Origin: Acinetobacter sp. MB5
GTDB taxonomy: Bacteria; Pseudomonadota; Gammaproteobacteria; Pseudomonadales; Moraxellaceae
Reading direction: 5' to 3'
DNA: 64,000 bases
NCBI RefSeq assembly: GCF_003261585.1
Contig: NZ_POVU01000006.1
Coordinates: 1 to 64,000, forward strand
Shown here: positions 37,865-47,563 of the stretch, piece after piece
How positions within the stretch are numbered: the stretch's first letter is position 1
Layout of the letters: each line of letters opens with the position of its first letter
The notes under the pieces: generated by a model
What the model was told of the DNA's origin: nothing
Database searches by the model: none
Seen by the model: only the letters and a program-made list of their open reading frames with translations
Position numbers and translations under genes: made by a program

Positions 37865-39256
37865 TTACCAGCGAACTTCAAACTTCTTACGTAACCAAAT
37901 TGCCAAGCCATTTAAGCCAAGCATCATGGCTAACAAGACAATGATGGCTGCCTCGGTACGGCCTTCAAAGAAATTACGTAATTCATTGCCTTGCCATAAG
38001 TAAATTTGTACAGGTAAAGCTGTTGACTGGTCTAACGGTGTAGATGGGACACTTGGCACAAAAGCACTCATTCCAATCAAGAGTAACGGCGCAGTTTCAC
38101 CCAAGGCTTGTGCAACCCCAATAATCGAACCCGTTAAAATCCCTGGTAATGCGAGTGGTAAAACATGATGACAAACGGTTTGTACATTTGATGCCCCCAA
38201 ACCTTGAGCAGCCTGACGAATTGACGGTGGTACCGCTTTGAGTGATGCACGCGTGGTAATAATCACCGTTGGCAAGGTCATTAAACTCAGTACCAAACCA
38301 CCGACCAATGGCGCCGATAAAGGTAAATGCATCCATCCTACAAAAATTGCAGCGCCCAGCAAACCAAATACAATAGATGGGACAGCCGCGAGGTTGTTAA
38401 TGTTCACCTCAACAATATCGGTCAGGATATTTTTCTTAGCAAATTCTTCAAGATAGATTGCACTTGCAACACCAATCGGAATCGCAACAAAGATCACGAT
38501 CAACATCATGAATAACGAGCCCATAAATGCACCAGCCAGACCACTGGCTGCTGGTGCACTACGAGAGTCTGTATTGGTAAAGATCTTGAAGTTAAATGTG
38601 CGCTCAAGGATGCCTTGCTGTTTCAATTGATCTGCCAACTGGCGCACTTCATGACTCAGCTGTTGCTGATCATCAGGTAAACTACGGTCAATTTTCCCAG
38701 TTAACCAAACATCGACATTGGCTTCTGCAAGGAATTTGATGTCCTCTTTTTTGCCCACCAGACTTGGATCTGCAATGACCATATCTCGAATACGATATGA
38801 TTCTGTACTGGCATACATACTGCGCAAATCATCTTCATGCCCCGCAAGTCTAGCATCTCTCGCAATCATGCCTTTGACAATCAAACTGTCCCAATCGAGC
38901 ATTCCCATTTTGGTTTGCCAATCGATATATCGTTCTTGATATTTTGCTGGTGATTCCGTTGCAAATTTGACTGGTTTTGGCCCGACATTAATCACTTTAG
39001 GGTCAAAATATACAGGTAAATTCATGCTCATTTGCCAAAAGGATGGCAAACCTTTGTACAAAATACTGCCGAATAATATCGCGACAAAAGACAATCCAAT
39101 GATGACTGCCGATAATCCTAAAAAGCGAAAGGTTTTTTCTTTACGATGGCGCTTTGCCAAAGACTGACTAATAATTCGCTTACGTTTCTCACGCAATTCG
39201 GCTGCAATATTCGGATCACATGAGGTTTTCTGCGTTGAGGTCTCTGACATACTCAT
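37865..39256 (-). CDS. pstA: Phosphate ABC transporter permease PstA
   Basis: A 463-residue inner-membrane permease, longer than the about 300 residues of E. coli PstA. After one N-terminal helix (about 45-68) comes a large soluble, probably periplasmic, insert (about 70-230). The usual permease core with the EAA-type loop (RQAAQGLGASNVQTVCHHV) follows. Long PstA/PstC forms are also known in Pseudomonas. It overlaps pstC by 4 bases (ATGA), giving translational coupling. Confidence 0.94.
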   Translation of the reverse strand: MSMSETSTQKTSCDPNIAAELREKRKRIISQSLAKRHRKEKTFRFLGLSAVIIGLSFVAILFGSILYKGLPSFWQMSMNLPVYFDPKVINVGPKPVKFATESPAKYQERYIDWQTKMGMLDWDSLIVKGMIARDARLAGHEDDLRSMYASTESYRIRDMVIADPSLVGKKEDIKFLAEANVDVWLTGKIDRSLPDDQQQLSHEVRQLADQLKQQGILERTFNFKIFTNTDSRSAPAASGLAGAFMGSLFMMLIVIFVAIPIGVASAIYLEEFAKKNILTDIVEVNINNLAAVPSIVFGLLGAAIFVGWMHLPLSAPLVGGLVLSLMTLPTVIITTRASLKAVPPSIRQAAQGLGASNVQTVCHHVLPLALPGILTGSIIGVAQALGETAPLLLIGMSAFVPSVPSTPLDQSTALPVQIYLWQGNELRNFFEGRTEAAIIVLLAMMLGLNGLAIWLRKKFEVRW

Positions 39257-40632
39257 TCGTATTGCTCACGATATTTACGCACAATATAGAGTGCAACAAC
39301 ATTAAGACAAAGAGTAATCACAAACAAAGTTAAACCTAACGCAAAAGCCACCAATGCCTGAGGGCTTGCGAAGTCTGTATCACCCGTTAACTGGTTCACA
39401 ATCGTCACGGTAACCGTTGAGACTGCCTGTAATGGATTTACATTCAACAATGGACTATTGCCTGCTGCAAGCACCACAATCATGGTTTCACCAATGGCTC
39501 GTGAAGTCGCCAGCAAAAAAGCACCAATAATACCTGGCAATGCGGCTGGAAGCACAACTCGACGAATAGTTTCCGAATGGGTCGCACCCAAGCCTAAAGA
39601 ACCATCACGTAGCGTTTGTGGAACTTGGGTAATGATGTCATCCGATAGAGACGAAACAAAGGGAATAATCATGATTCCCATGACAAAACCAGCCGTTAAC
39701 GCACTGGTTGCATTAATATCCAGTCCGACTATTGCACCTAAATATTTAAAAAATGGGCCAATCACCATTAATGCAAATACACCGTACACAATCGTTGGAA
39801 TACCTGCCAAAATTTCAATGGTTGGTTTTGCCCATGCACGTAGTCGTGATGAAGCATATTCTGCAAGATAGATTGCAACCATGAGTCCCACAGGAATAGA
39901 AACCAGTAAGGCAATTGCACTGACCATGAGTGTTCCCCATAGCAATGGCAATAAACCATAGCTCCCATCTGCACTTCCTGTGCTACTAAAACCAGGATTC
40001 CATTCTGTACCAAAGAAAAATGTCCTTGGGCTGACAAAATGGAAGAAGTGCAATGCCTCACTCAGCATCGACATTACAATACCAATGGTAGTGAGAATCG
40101 CAACACCTGAACAAAGTGCCAAACCGACACGAATGGTGATCTCAACACGGTTCCTTGCACGATATTTCTGGCTAATTTTCTTTTGTGCAACAATAAGTCC
40201 AATTAATGCTACACAAATGACAACTGCAAACTTGGCATATTCACCAATTTTTGCCATTTGGGCATATTCTGCTGCCGCCTTTAGCTCATACGGCATTGCA
40301 CTGTCGGTTACACCAAACCCTGAAGCAATAGCCTGCACACGCTCAAGTAGCACGGTTCGACTCGCTTCATCTAAACTTGACAAAACAGCAGTAGGAACTT
40401 GGTTAAATATGGCCTGATTTAAGAAAACAGGCTCTAAAATATTCCAAAGAGCTAAAATGAGAAAAGCAGGAATTCCACACCAAATCGCAACAAGTGCCCC
40501 ATAATACCCTGGACGAGAATGTAAACTGACTGAGCTATTGCCTGCTCCTGCCAACTGGCGGCTTTTTTTCAAGCCTAACTGGTATGCCACTGCAACGAGT
40601 GCTAAAAGCACGCCTAAAAGAAGCAGATTCAT
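39253..40632 (-). CDS. pstC: Phosphate ABC transporter permease PstC
   Basis: A 459-residue permease partner of PstA. The N-terminal third has two or three extra helices and a loop (about 70-135), followed by the standard PstC core with FFFGTEWNPGFS, YGLLPLLWGTLMVSAIA and the coupling loop RDGSLGLGATHSETIRRVVL. A GGAG site precedes the ATG. It lies 83 bases downstream of pstS. Confidence 0.95.
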   Translation of the reverse strand: MNLLLLGVLLALVAVAYQLGLKKSRQLAGAGNSSVSLHSRPGYYGALVAIWCGIPAFLILALWNILEPVFLNQAIFNQVPTAVLSSLDEASRTVLLERVQAIASGFGVTDSAMPYELKAAAEYAQMAKIGEYAKFAVVICVALIGLIVAQKKISQKYRARNRVEITIRVGLALCSGVAILTTIGIVMSMLSEALHFFHFVSPRTFFFGTEWNPGFSSTGSADGSYGLLPLLWGTLMVSAIALLVSIPVGLMVAIYLAEYASSRLRAWAKPTIEILAGIPTIVYGVFALMVIGPFFKYLGAIVGLDINATSALTAGFVMGIMIIPFVSSLSDDIITQVPQTLRDGSLGLGATHSETIRRVVLPAALPGIIGAFLLATSRAIGETMIVVLAAGNSPLLNVNPLQAVSTVTVTIVNQLTGDTDFASPQALVAFALGLTLFVITLCLNVVALYIVRKYREQYE

Positions 40633-40715
40633 CGTATCTCCGCTCGTTTTACATCTATATAAAGCTCAAAAGGTCAATCTGAAGATTTAGACTAACTTCT
40701 TATGAGCAAATCCAA

Positions 40716-41753
40716 TTACTTAACCGTTTTACCTGCTTTGAAATCTGCCAATACTTGTGCCCGCTCAGCATCAGACATTGCTATCAAACCTGCTTTTTCA
40801 AGTTGTGAACCTTTACCAGAAACCTTTTTACTCAAAAAGAACTCAACATATTCAGGCAAACCTTGAATAATTTTCATATGCTCACTTTTAACATAGAAAT
40901 ACAAAGGTCGAGACACAGGATACTGACCATTTAAGATGGTTTTTTCACTTGGTACAACATTATTTACCGTTGCAACACGCAAACGGTCACGGTTTTGATT
41001 ATAGAAACCCAATCCAAATACACCAACAGCATTTGGCGCAGTTTTCAAACGTGCCAAGGTTTCTGTGTAGTCTCCCGAAATCTCAATCACACGACCATCT
41101 CTACGAAAGCTCGAACATGCTTTTTTCTGTTCATCTGTATTTAGCTTTTTAAAGTATTCGTATGCTTCACATCCAGCGTTAACCATCTTTTCCTGAAATA
41201 CTTCACGTGTGCCGTGATTCGCGGCAGGAATGACAAGTGTAATGGGTTCATTTGGCAAAGTAGGATCAATCTGGTTCCAGCGTGTATATGGGTTTGGAAC
41301 CAATTTACCTTTAGATGGCAATTTTTCAGCCAAGGCTGCAAATATATGATAAGGCTTTAACTTGAATGCCGGTTTGGAACTGCTTGATGCAAACACAATA
41401 CCGTCATAACCAATTTTGATTTCCTGAATTTTGTTGACGCCTGCTTTTTTACATGCACTGATTTCTGTGTCTTTAATTTTTCGTGATGCATTTGCAATAT
41501 CAATCGTGTTATCACCAACACCCTGACAAAACTGCTTTAAACCCGCAGATGAACCACCAGAACCAACAACAGGTGATTTGAATTGTGGAAACATATGCCC
41601 AAAATCTTCAGCAACAATACTTGCATAAGGCAATACCGTAGAAGAACCTGCAATTTGGATGGTATCGCGTGCAGCATGTGCACCTGTTGCCAGCGTTCCT
41701 CCAGTCAAAGCAAATGCCAGGGCTAGGTATTTGTTGCCAAAATTCATTGTCAT
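40716..41753 (-). CDS. pstS: Phosphate-binding periplasmic protein PstS
   Basis: The substrate-binding protein for high-affinity phosphate uptake. It has 345 residues with a signal peptide (NKYLALAFALTGGTLATGAHA, cut near residue 27). Phosphate contacts of the family are seen in QIAGSSTVLPYASI, VVGSGGSSAGLKQF and IANASRKIKDTE. It is first in pstSCAB. A start at the second ATG (41745-41747) has better spacing from GAGAG. A Pho box sits about 80-100 bases upstream. Confidence 0.94.
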   Translation of the reverse strand: MTMNFGNKYLALAFALTGGTLATGAHAARDTIQIAGSSTVLPYASIVAEDFGHMFPQFKSPVVGSGGSSAGLKQFCQGVGDNTIDIANASRKIKDTEISACKKAGVNKIQEIKIGYDGIVFASSSSKPAFKLKPYHIFAALAEKLPSKGKLVPNPYTRWNQIDPTLPNEPITLVIPAANHGTREVFQEKMVNAGCEAYEYFKKLNTDEQKKACSSFRRDGRVIEISGDYTETLARLKTAPNAVGVFGLGFYNQNRDRLRVATVNNVVPSEKTILNGQYPVSRPLYFYVKSEHMKIIQGLPEYVEFFLSKKVSGKGSQLEKAGLIAMSDAERAQVLADFKAGKTVK

Positions 41754-41818
41754 CTCTCAATTTATGCCAAGAAATTCTCTCACTTTTTTCTTGCGCAAAC
41801 TCATATTTGATAGACTGC

Positions 41819-41852
41819 ATTCTGATTTTTTTATATTACACTTAGGTTACAA
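41819..41852 (-). promoter_or_regulatory. Pho box and promoter of pstS
   Basis: On the minus strand TTGTAAC-CTAA-GTGTAAT (41835-41852) matches the 7-4-7 layout of the PhoB box, with TGTAA repeated at an 11-base period. Ten bases further is CAGAAT (41819-41824), a candidate -10. The pstS start is about 65 bases downstream. Confidence 0.75.
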
Positions 41853-42061
41853 CCCCACGACTTATTCATATTTTTTAAACAAATAAATAAAATATTTAAA
41901 ATTCAAAACCTTAAGTTTATGTATTTTCTAGAAATCTTAAAAAGCCTCTAAAATTCATCATTAAATCTTATAAAAATTGAACAATTTAGAGAATTAGCAA
42001 ATATTTTTTGTTTATTTTTAAAGCGAAAAACATCAGTTACTCAATAATTTGTCACGAATTC
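41853..42061. other. AT-rich intergenic region upstream of pstS
   Basis: About 210 bases between the pstS Pho box and an inverted repeat. A/T-rich with no ORF or recognisable RNA. Confidence 0.45.
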
Positions 42062-42108
42062 ATGACCGATTTATATCAGTTCATATTAATCGGTCATAAA
42101 TATGTCAT
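42062..42108 (+). promoter_or_regulatory. 10-bp inverted repeat with an overlapping Pho-box-like repeat
   Basis: ATGACCGATT (42062-42071) and AATCGGTCAT (42088-42097) are exact inverted repeats around a 16-base loop. The right arm forms GGTCATAAATATGTCAT with the next bases, in which GTCAT recurs at an 11-base period as in a PhoB box. It points away from pstS, toward the end of the aroP remnant. Confidence 0.4.
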
Positions 42109-42118
42109 TGTTATCTGA

Positions 42119-42148
42119 TTGAAGCCTTATCTACTTGAAAAGGCTTCA
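42119..42148 (-). terminator. Stem-loop after the aroP remnant
   Basis: GAAGCCTT/AAGGCTTC perfect 8-bp stem; weak T-tract on the minus strand. Confidence 0.6.
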
Positions 42149-42165
42149 TTGTTTCAGACGTAATT

Positions 42166-43577
42166 TTACATCGTTAATTTAGAAGGTGCTTGCTGAACAT
42201 CTCCACTAAGCTGTTGTTTACGGTATTTGAAAATATACATCGCCGCTAAAAAACCTAACCAAATCGGCACCATAATGACAGCGATTCGCATATCTGGCGT
42301 TAAGCTCATAATCAGTAAGATAAAAAATACAAAACCAATGGTGAGATAATTACTCCAAGGACTCCAAATACTCTGGAAGCTTGGCTGTAATTGCTGTTGA
42401 TGCATCGCTTTCTTAAACTTTAGATGCGTCCATGAAATCATTAACCAGTTAATCACCAATGCAGAAACAACCAGCATCATCAGCAACCCAAAAGCTTGTT
42501 CAGGCATCACATAATTAATCAATACACAACCCGCCGTAATCGCAGCAGAGACCAAAGCTGCTGGTACAGGTATTCCTCTCCCATTTACACGTTTCAATAT
42601 TTTAGGTGCATTGCCTTGCATCGCCAGACCGTGGAGCATCCGACTATTACAATAGATACAACTGTTATAGACCGAAATCGCGGCCACCAACACCACAAAA
42701 TTCAAGACATTGGCAACGCCGTGACTATTGAGTGACTGAAAAATCAGTACAAATGGGCTACCACCTTGTGCCACATGATCCCAAGGAAACAAACACAGTA
42801 AAATCCCAATCGCCCCCACATAAAAGATCAGGATTCGATACACAATCTGATTGATGGCTTTAGGAATGGTTTGGCTTGGGTTTCGTGTTTCAGCGGCAGT
42901 AATTCCGATGAGTTCCAGCCCACCAAAAGCAAACATGATCGGTGCCATTGCCATTACCAGACCATAACCGCCATGCGGGAAAAATCCGCCATGTTGCCAT
43001 AAATTGCTGACCGACGCCTGAGCACCTGCATTGCCTGACAGCAACAAATTGTGCCAAACCCGATCATACTTAAAATGGCTATAATCTTGATACAGGAGAA
43101 TATAAACTCCGACTCACCAAAAAAACGTACATTAATCAGGTTAATCCCATTGATCAGCACAAAGAAAAATAATGCACTCATCCACGTTGGAATTGCAGGC
43201 CACCAAAACTGAATAAATGTCCCGATCGCACTGAGCTCTGCCATGCTAACCAAGACGTATAACACCCAATAATTCCAGCCCGACATAAAGCCAGCCATAC
43301 GCCCCCAGTATTTGTTGGCAAAAAAACTAAAAGAGCCACTGACAGGTTCATGAACCACCATTTCACCCAAATGCCGCATAATCAGAAATGCGATTACACC
43401 CGCCAATGCATATCCCAACAAAACTGATGGCCCTGCAAGCTGAATAGTGTGAGAAATTCCTAAAAATAACCCTGTTCCAATTGCACCACCCAGTGCAATC
43501 AACTGAATATGCCGATTGGATAATCCCTGTTTTAATGTCTGTTGCTCATCCATCATGTTATCTACTGTCATCGTCAT
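42166..43577 (-). pseudogene. aroP: Second aroP-like permease gene, disrupted by a one-base frameshift
   Basis: The N-terminal 190 or so residues (LKQGLSNRHIQLIALGGAIG to IAILSMIGFG) are readable from the ATG at 43575-43577. The rest (LLSGNAGAQASVSNLWQHGG onward) continues in another frame from about 43047 to the stop at 42166. Against the intact copy at 20085-21458, one base is missing in the codons after SMIGFG, near 43045-43052. Total span is 1412 bases, one short of 471 codons. Both halves keep family residues, so the lesion is recent or a sequencing error. It lies 71 bases downstream of ipdC on the same strand. Confidence 0.85.
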
Positions 43578-43601
43578 CTATCCTTGACTGATTTTTTATT
43601 T

Positions 43602-43634
43602 GCCCAGTGACCCTGAACACATTTCACACTGGGC
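43602..43634 (-). repeat. Intercistronic stem-loop between ipdC and the aroP remnant
   Basis: Arms GCCCAGTG/CACTGGGC with a 17-base loop. On the minus strand there is no T-run after it; on the plus strand GTTTTT follows. It could process or attenuate the ipdC-aroP message. Confidence 0.5.
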
Positions 43635-43648
43635 GTTTTTAACTCACC

Positions 43649-45370
43649 TCATACAGGCACGACCACCTGAGGTTTAAGTTCTGCTGAAACCTTTTTTAAT
43701 TTTTGATAGGCCAAATCACCATAGTCATAACGTGCTACAGCATCGGCAAATTTATGCAAGCTTGCAGGTGCATCCAAGGCAGGCAACTTGAGTTCAATCA
43801 GAGTCAATTCATCTAGATTCGCCACCTGCTGTAACACCGTTTCAAGTTGTCCCTCTGTTTCAACACTAAAATTGTGGTAGCGCTGCTCGGCATTAAAGAC
43901 ATCCAAAATTTTGGTGTATTTCCAGTTTTGAATATCGTTATAAGCTGCATGCTCACCCAAAATCAGCCGTTCGATGGTATAGCCGCCATTGTTCAACACA
44001 AAAATGATCGGCTTAAGTCCATGACGAACAATGGTCGATAATTCCTGCACAGTCAGTTGTAGTGAACCATCCCCAATAAAAAGAATTTGACGACGCTTAG
44101 GTGCTGCCAATAATGTGCCCAACAAAGCAGGCAAGGTATAACCGATCGAACCCCAAATTGGTTGTGAAATATAAGTCGCTGTGGCTGGCAAACTTAAACC
44201 TGACAATGCTGAGTTAGACGTTCCCACTTCACCTAAAATCACATCATCTGCTTGGAAAAATGGCATCACCCTGTTCCACAAGATTGCTTGAGAGAGCTTT
44301 TGCTCTGGCTGAATGACATCGAGTGTTGCTACTGGCTGCTGTGGTTTTGACCAAGTAACTGTCTTTTTAACAAGACAGTGATTCAACTCGGTGAGTAATT
44401 GCTGAATTTCAATGCCTGAAAAATTATGTTTTCCCACACCAATAAAAGACTGTCGAATCTCAATGTAGTTTTGAAAATCAATCTGATGTGAAAAAAGCCC
44501 TGTTGCCACATCGGTAAAACGCACACCGATACCAATCAAACAGTCTGAATTCTCCACAATCTCACGTGTCTGCGGATGGCTCGCCGCTCCAACATAGACC
44601 CCAGCATAAGATGCCGAGCCTTCATCCATAATGTTTTTAGAGGTGGGCAAACAAACAAAAGGAATCGAGCATCGTTCAGCCAGTGTTTTTAATAATGCTG
44701 TGACCTGAAAAACCTGAGCTTCCTGATCAATTAACAATACTGGTCGCTGTGCTTTACTCCACTTCTGCGCAATTTTCTCAACCACAGCCTGCAACTGCTC
44801 AGGATCACTGTGAGGATGATTTAAATCAAGTTCAGGCACATTGACTTCTATCTTGAGATGAGTAATATCGGAAGGCAATTGCAAATAGACAGGTCGACGT
44901 TCCAAAATACACTGACGCAGTACACGATCAATTTCACTCACGGCATTGGCAGGTGTTAAACGTGTTTGTGCAACTGTAAACTCTTGCATGCAGTGCATGA
45001 CGTTATCATAGTTACCATCCACCAAGGTATGGTGAATCAACTCCCCATTTTGCACTGCATGCAATGGTGGAATACCTGAAATATGAACCACAGGCACATG
45101 CTCAGCATAAGCTCCTGCTATGGCATTGATCGCGCTTAAATCACCCACACCATAAGTCGTCACTAAAGCTGAAAAACGTTGAATACGTGCATAACCATCA
45201 GCGGCATAAGCTGCATTTAATTCATTACAGTTGCCTATAAATTCGAGCTGGGTATCTGCTTGTATCTGCTCAAGATAAGACAAATTAAAATCGCCTGGCA
45301 CACCAAATACATGAAAAATTCCAAGCTGTTTCAATCGTTTATTTAAAAACTCACCAATTTCCATACGCAT
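43649..45370 (-). CDS. ipdC: Indolepyruvate/phenylpyruvate decarboxylase
   Basis: A 573-residue thiamine-diphosphate enzyme of the pyruvate/indolepyruvate decarboxylase group. Catalytic Glu50 lies in GNCNELNAAYAADGYAR, the His113-His114 pair in LIHHTL, and the ThDP-Mg motif runs from GDGS (433-436) to NN (460-461). HH plus E50 matches decarboxylases rather than acetolactate synthases. It would turn indole-3-pyruvate or phenylpyruvate into the acetaldehyde. The link to aromatic substrates comes from the adjacent aroP remnant. An Lrp regulator is divergent, 132 bases away. AAGGAAT precedes the ATG. Confidence 0.86.
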   Translation of the reverse strand: MRMEIGEFLNKRLKQLGIFHVFGVPGDFNLSYLEQIQADTQLEFIGNCNELNAAYAADGYARIQRFSALVTTYGVGDLSAINAIAGAYAEHVPVVHISGIPPLHAVQNGELIHHTLVDGNYDNVMHCMQEFTVAQTRLTPANAVSEIDRVLRQCILERRPVYLQLPSDITHLKIEVNVPELDLNHPHSDPEQLQAVVEKIAQKWSKAQRPVLLIDQEAQVFQVTALLKTLAERCSIPFVCLPTSKNIMDEGSASYAGVYVGAASHPQTREIVENSDCLIGIGVRFTDVATGLFSHQIDFQNYIEIRQSFIGVGKHNFSGIEIQQLLTELNHCLVKKTVTWSKPQQPVATLDVIQPEQKLSQAILWNRVMPFFQADDVILGEVGTSNSALSGLSLPATATYISQPIWGSIGYTLPALLGTLLAAPKRRQILFIGDGSLQLTVQELSTIVRHGLKPIIFVLNNGGYTIERLILGEHAAYNDIQNWKYTKILDVFNAEQRYHNFSVETEGQLETVLQQVANLDELTLIELKLPALDAPASLHKFADAVARYDYGDLAYQKLKKVSAELKPQVVVPV

Positions 45371-45502
45371 TTTTATCTATTCCTTATTTTAGATATCCTT
45401 CCATAAGAAATAATATTTCATCTGTTTTTTTGATTTCATGCATAATAGAAACGGATTTTAATAAAAATGCACAAGATGTGTATCATAAAAGGATTTGATG
45501 CA

Positions 45503-45973
45503 ATGGATAAGTTTGACTGGAAGATCATTCATGCCTTACAACACAATGGTCGATTGACCAATCAGGAAATTGGCGATTTGATTGGTTTATCTGCATCCCA
45601 ATGCTCACGCAGGCGACAGCTCCTTGAACAAAAAGGCGTAATTTTGGGTTACAGTGCCCGCATTTATCAGAAAGCGTTAGGGCTTGAAGTGACCGCCATG
45701 ATTCACGTTAATCTACGTACACATGAAAAACAATCACAACAGGCCTTTCAGGAATTAATTGAAAACGAAGACAGCATTCAGGATGCATTTTCTTTAAGTG
45801 GTGATGCTGATTTTATTTTAAAAGTGGTCGCTGAGAATCTGGAACAGCTCTCGCAGTTTGTGACTGACAAGCTGTTATCCTGTAATTTAATCAGCCATAT
45901 TAAATCCTACATCGTCCTAAAAAAATTTAAAGAACAGTGTCATTTTTCAGTTCAGCCAAAACTGCGTTATTAA
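45503..45973 (+). CDS. Lrp/AsnC-family regulator of the ipdC locus
   Basis: A 156-residue regulator from MDKFDWKIIHALQHNGRLT. It has an N-terminal winged helix (IGDLIGLSASQCSRRRQLLE) and a C-terminal RAM domain. AAGGA lies 9 bases upstream of this ATG; an ATG 12 codons earlier has no site. It is divergent from ipdC and likely induces it in response to an aromatic amino acid, as PutR/TyrR-like Lrp members do for their neighbours. It resembles the Lrp at 19582-20064 in the recognition helix. Confidence 0.88.
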   Translation: MDKFDWKIIHALQHNGRLTNQEIGDLIGLSASQCSRRRQLLEQKGVILGYSARIYQKALGLEVTAMIHVNLRTHEKQSQQAFQELIENEDSIQDAFSLSGDADFILKVVAENLEQLSQFVTDKLLSCNLISHIKSYIVLKKFKEQCHFSVQPKLRY

Positions 45974-45978
45974 TTCCA

Positions 45979-46014
45979 TAAAAAAAGCCCAGTCATTGAA
46001 ACTGGGCTTTTTTA
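45979..46014. terminator. Bidirectional terminator
   Basis: Stem AAAGCCCAGT/ACTGGGCTTT with A- and T-runs. It serves lrp (plus) and ddc (minus). Confidence 0.93.
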
Positions 46015-46030
46015 CAAAGCAGCTTAGGGC

Positions 46031-47563
46031 TTAGTCAATCGCTGGAACATAAGTTCCTGCTGCAATCGCATCTTTAATGCGATCTGCTTCAGCCAAGACC
46101 AATGCAAGTAAGTTCTGAACGTTTTCTAGTGTTGCCACTGGGCTTAAAGTGGTCATTTTCAATGATTGAACATCGCCCACTTTAGTTACACCAATATTTG
46201 CCTCACCACGTGCAAACAATTCATCAGCAACGTTCTGGTTCAAGCTATCCAAGAATTCAGCAGGATAACCTTCAGGCACAACACGGAACAACACAGAAGC
46301 AAATTGTGGCTCAATCAACAATTCAAGACCTGGTGTTGCTTTAATATAGTCAGCAACTTCACGTGTCAATTTAACACCATGATCGATCATTGAACCGTAA
46401 AGTTCTTCACCCAATGCTTCAACAGTCATCCACAATTTCAATGCATCAAAACGACGAGTCGTTTGTAATGATTTAGAAACAAGGTTTGGTACACCATGTT
46501 CTTCATCATAAGCAGAGTTTAGGTATTCTGCTTCATAATGCATAAAGCGATAGTTGGCTTCATCTTTCAACAAGAACGCACCACAGCTAATGCTTTGGAA
46601 ATAGTGCTTATGGAAATCCAGTGTCACTGAGTCTGACAATTCAATACCGTCCAGCATTGAACGATAGTCATTAGAAAGAATCAGTGCGCCACCCCAAGCT
46701 GCATCGATATGCATCCATGCGCCATACTGAGTGGTCAGTTCACGAATTTTCTTGAGTGGATCAATTGCACCAGCATCGGTTGTACCTGCTGTTGCAACCA
46801 CACAAGCCACGATTTTGCCTTCAGCTTGTAAATGCGCCATGGTTTTTTCAAGCGCATCAACATCCATCTGTGCATTTTCATTCACAGGAACAGTAACAAC
46901 TGACTGGAAGCCCATGCCCATCATTGCCATGTTCTTTTGCACAGAGAAGTGTGCATTTTCAGAACAAATGACTTTGACTTTTTTCAACGCATCGGCAGGT
47001 ACGCCATCACGCTGAACAGACCATTCCTGACCGTCTTCATTTTTCCAGTTTTTAGCAATACACCAGTCACGTGCAAGCAATACACCCATAAGGTTAGATT
47101 GCGTACCACCAGAGGTAAATACCCCTGCCTGACCTGAGCCATAACCGACTTTTTGACGAAGCCAGTCAATCAACTGAACTTCCATCAATGAGCCCGCTGG
47201 GCTTTGATCCCAAGAGTCCATCGATTGGTTGGTTGCATTGATTAACACTTCCGCGATTTGGCTCATCACCATAGTCGGGCAGTGTAAATGTGCTAAAGAA
47301 TGTGGATGATGGACTTTTAAGCTTTTATTGAGAAAAAGCTCAACCATACGTTGCAATGAGTCTTGTACACCCAAACCATCTTTTGATGGCTTGAAAGAAA
47401 TCGCTGCACGCAAATCTTTGATGCTGCCGCCCGTGTACATTTTGTCATTTTGCAACCATGCTGAAACTGCTTTTACAGCTTCACCCATTGCTGACTCATA
47501 GTCAGCAATAGATTGTGCATCATTACAAAGTAAAGCTTTACGATGTTGCGCAAAATCAACCAT
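46031..47563 (-). CDS. ddc: L-2,4-diaminobutyrate decarboxylase
   Basis: Makes 1,3-diaminopropane from L-2,4-diaminobutyrate; the pathway is known in Acinetobacter. The 510-residue PLP group II decarboxylase has [16 protein letters not shown], the aspartate-ring motif [11 protein letters not shown], and the PLP lysine Lys319 in LDFHKHYF. Its start overlaps the dat stop by one base (TAATG), so translation is coupled. 1,3-Diaminopropane is the main polyamine of the genus and affects motility and envelope physiology. Confidence 0.95.
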   Translation of the reverse strand: MVDFAQHRKALLCNDAQSIADYESAMGEAVKAVSAWLQNDKMYTGGSIKDLRAAISFKPSKDGLGVQDSLQRMVELFLNKSLKVHHPHSLAHLHCPTMVMSQIAEVLINATNQSMDSWDQSPAGSLMEVQLIDWLRQKVGYGSGQAGVFTSGGTQSNLMGVLLARDWCIAKNWKNEDGQEWSVQRDGVPADALKKVKVICSENAHFSVQKNMAMMGMGFQSVVTVPVNENAQMDVDALEKTMAHLQAEGKIVACVVATAGTTDAGAIDPLKKIRELTTQYGAWMHIDAAWGGALILSNDYRSMLDGIELSDSVTLDFHKHYFQSISCGAFLLKDEANYRFMHYEAEYLNSAYDEEHGVPNLVSKSLQTTRRFDALKLWMTVEALGEELYGSMIDHGVKLTREVADYIKATPGLELLIEPQFASVLFRVVPEGYPAEFLDSLNQNVADELFARGEANIGVTKVGDVQSLKMTTLSPVATLENVQNLLALVLAEADRIKDAIAAGTYVPAID

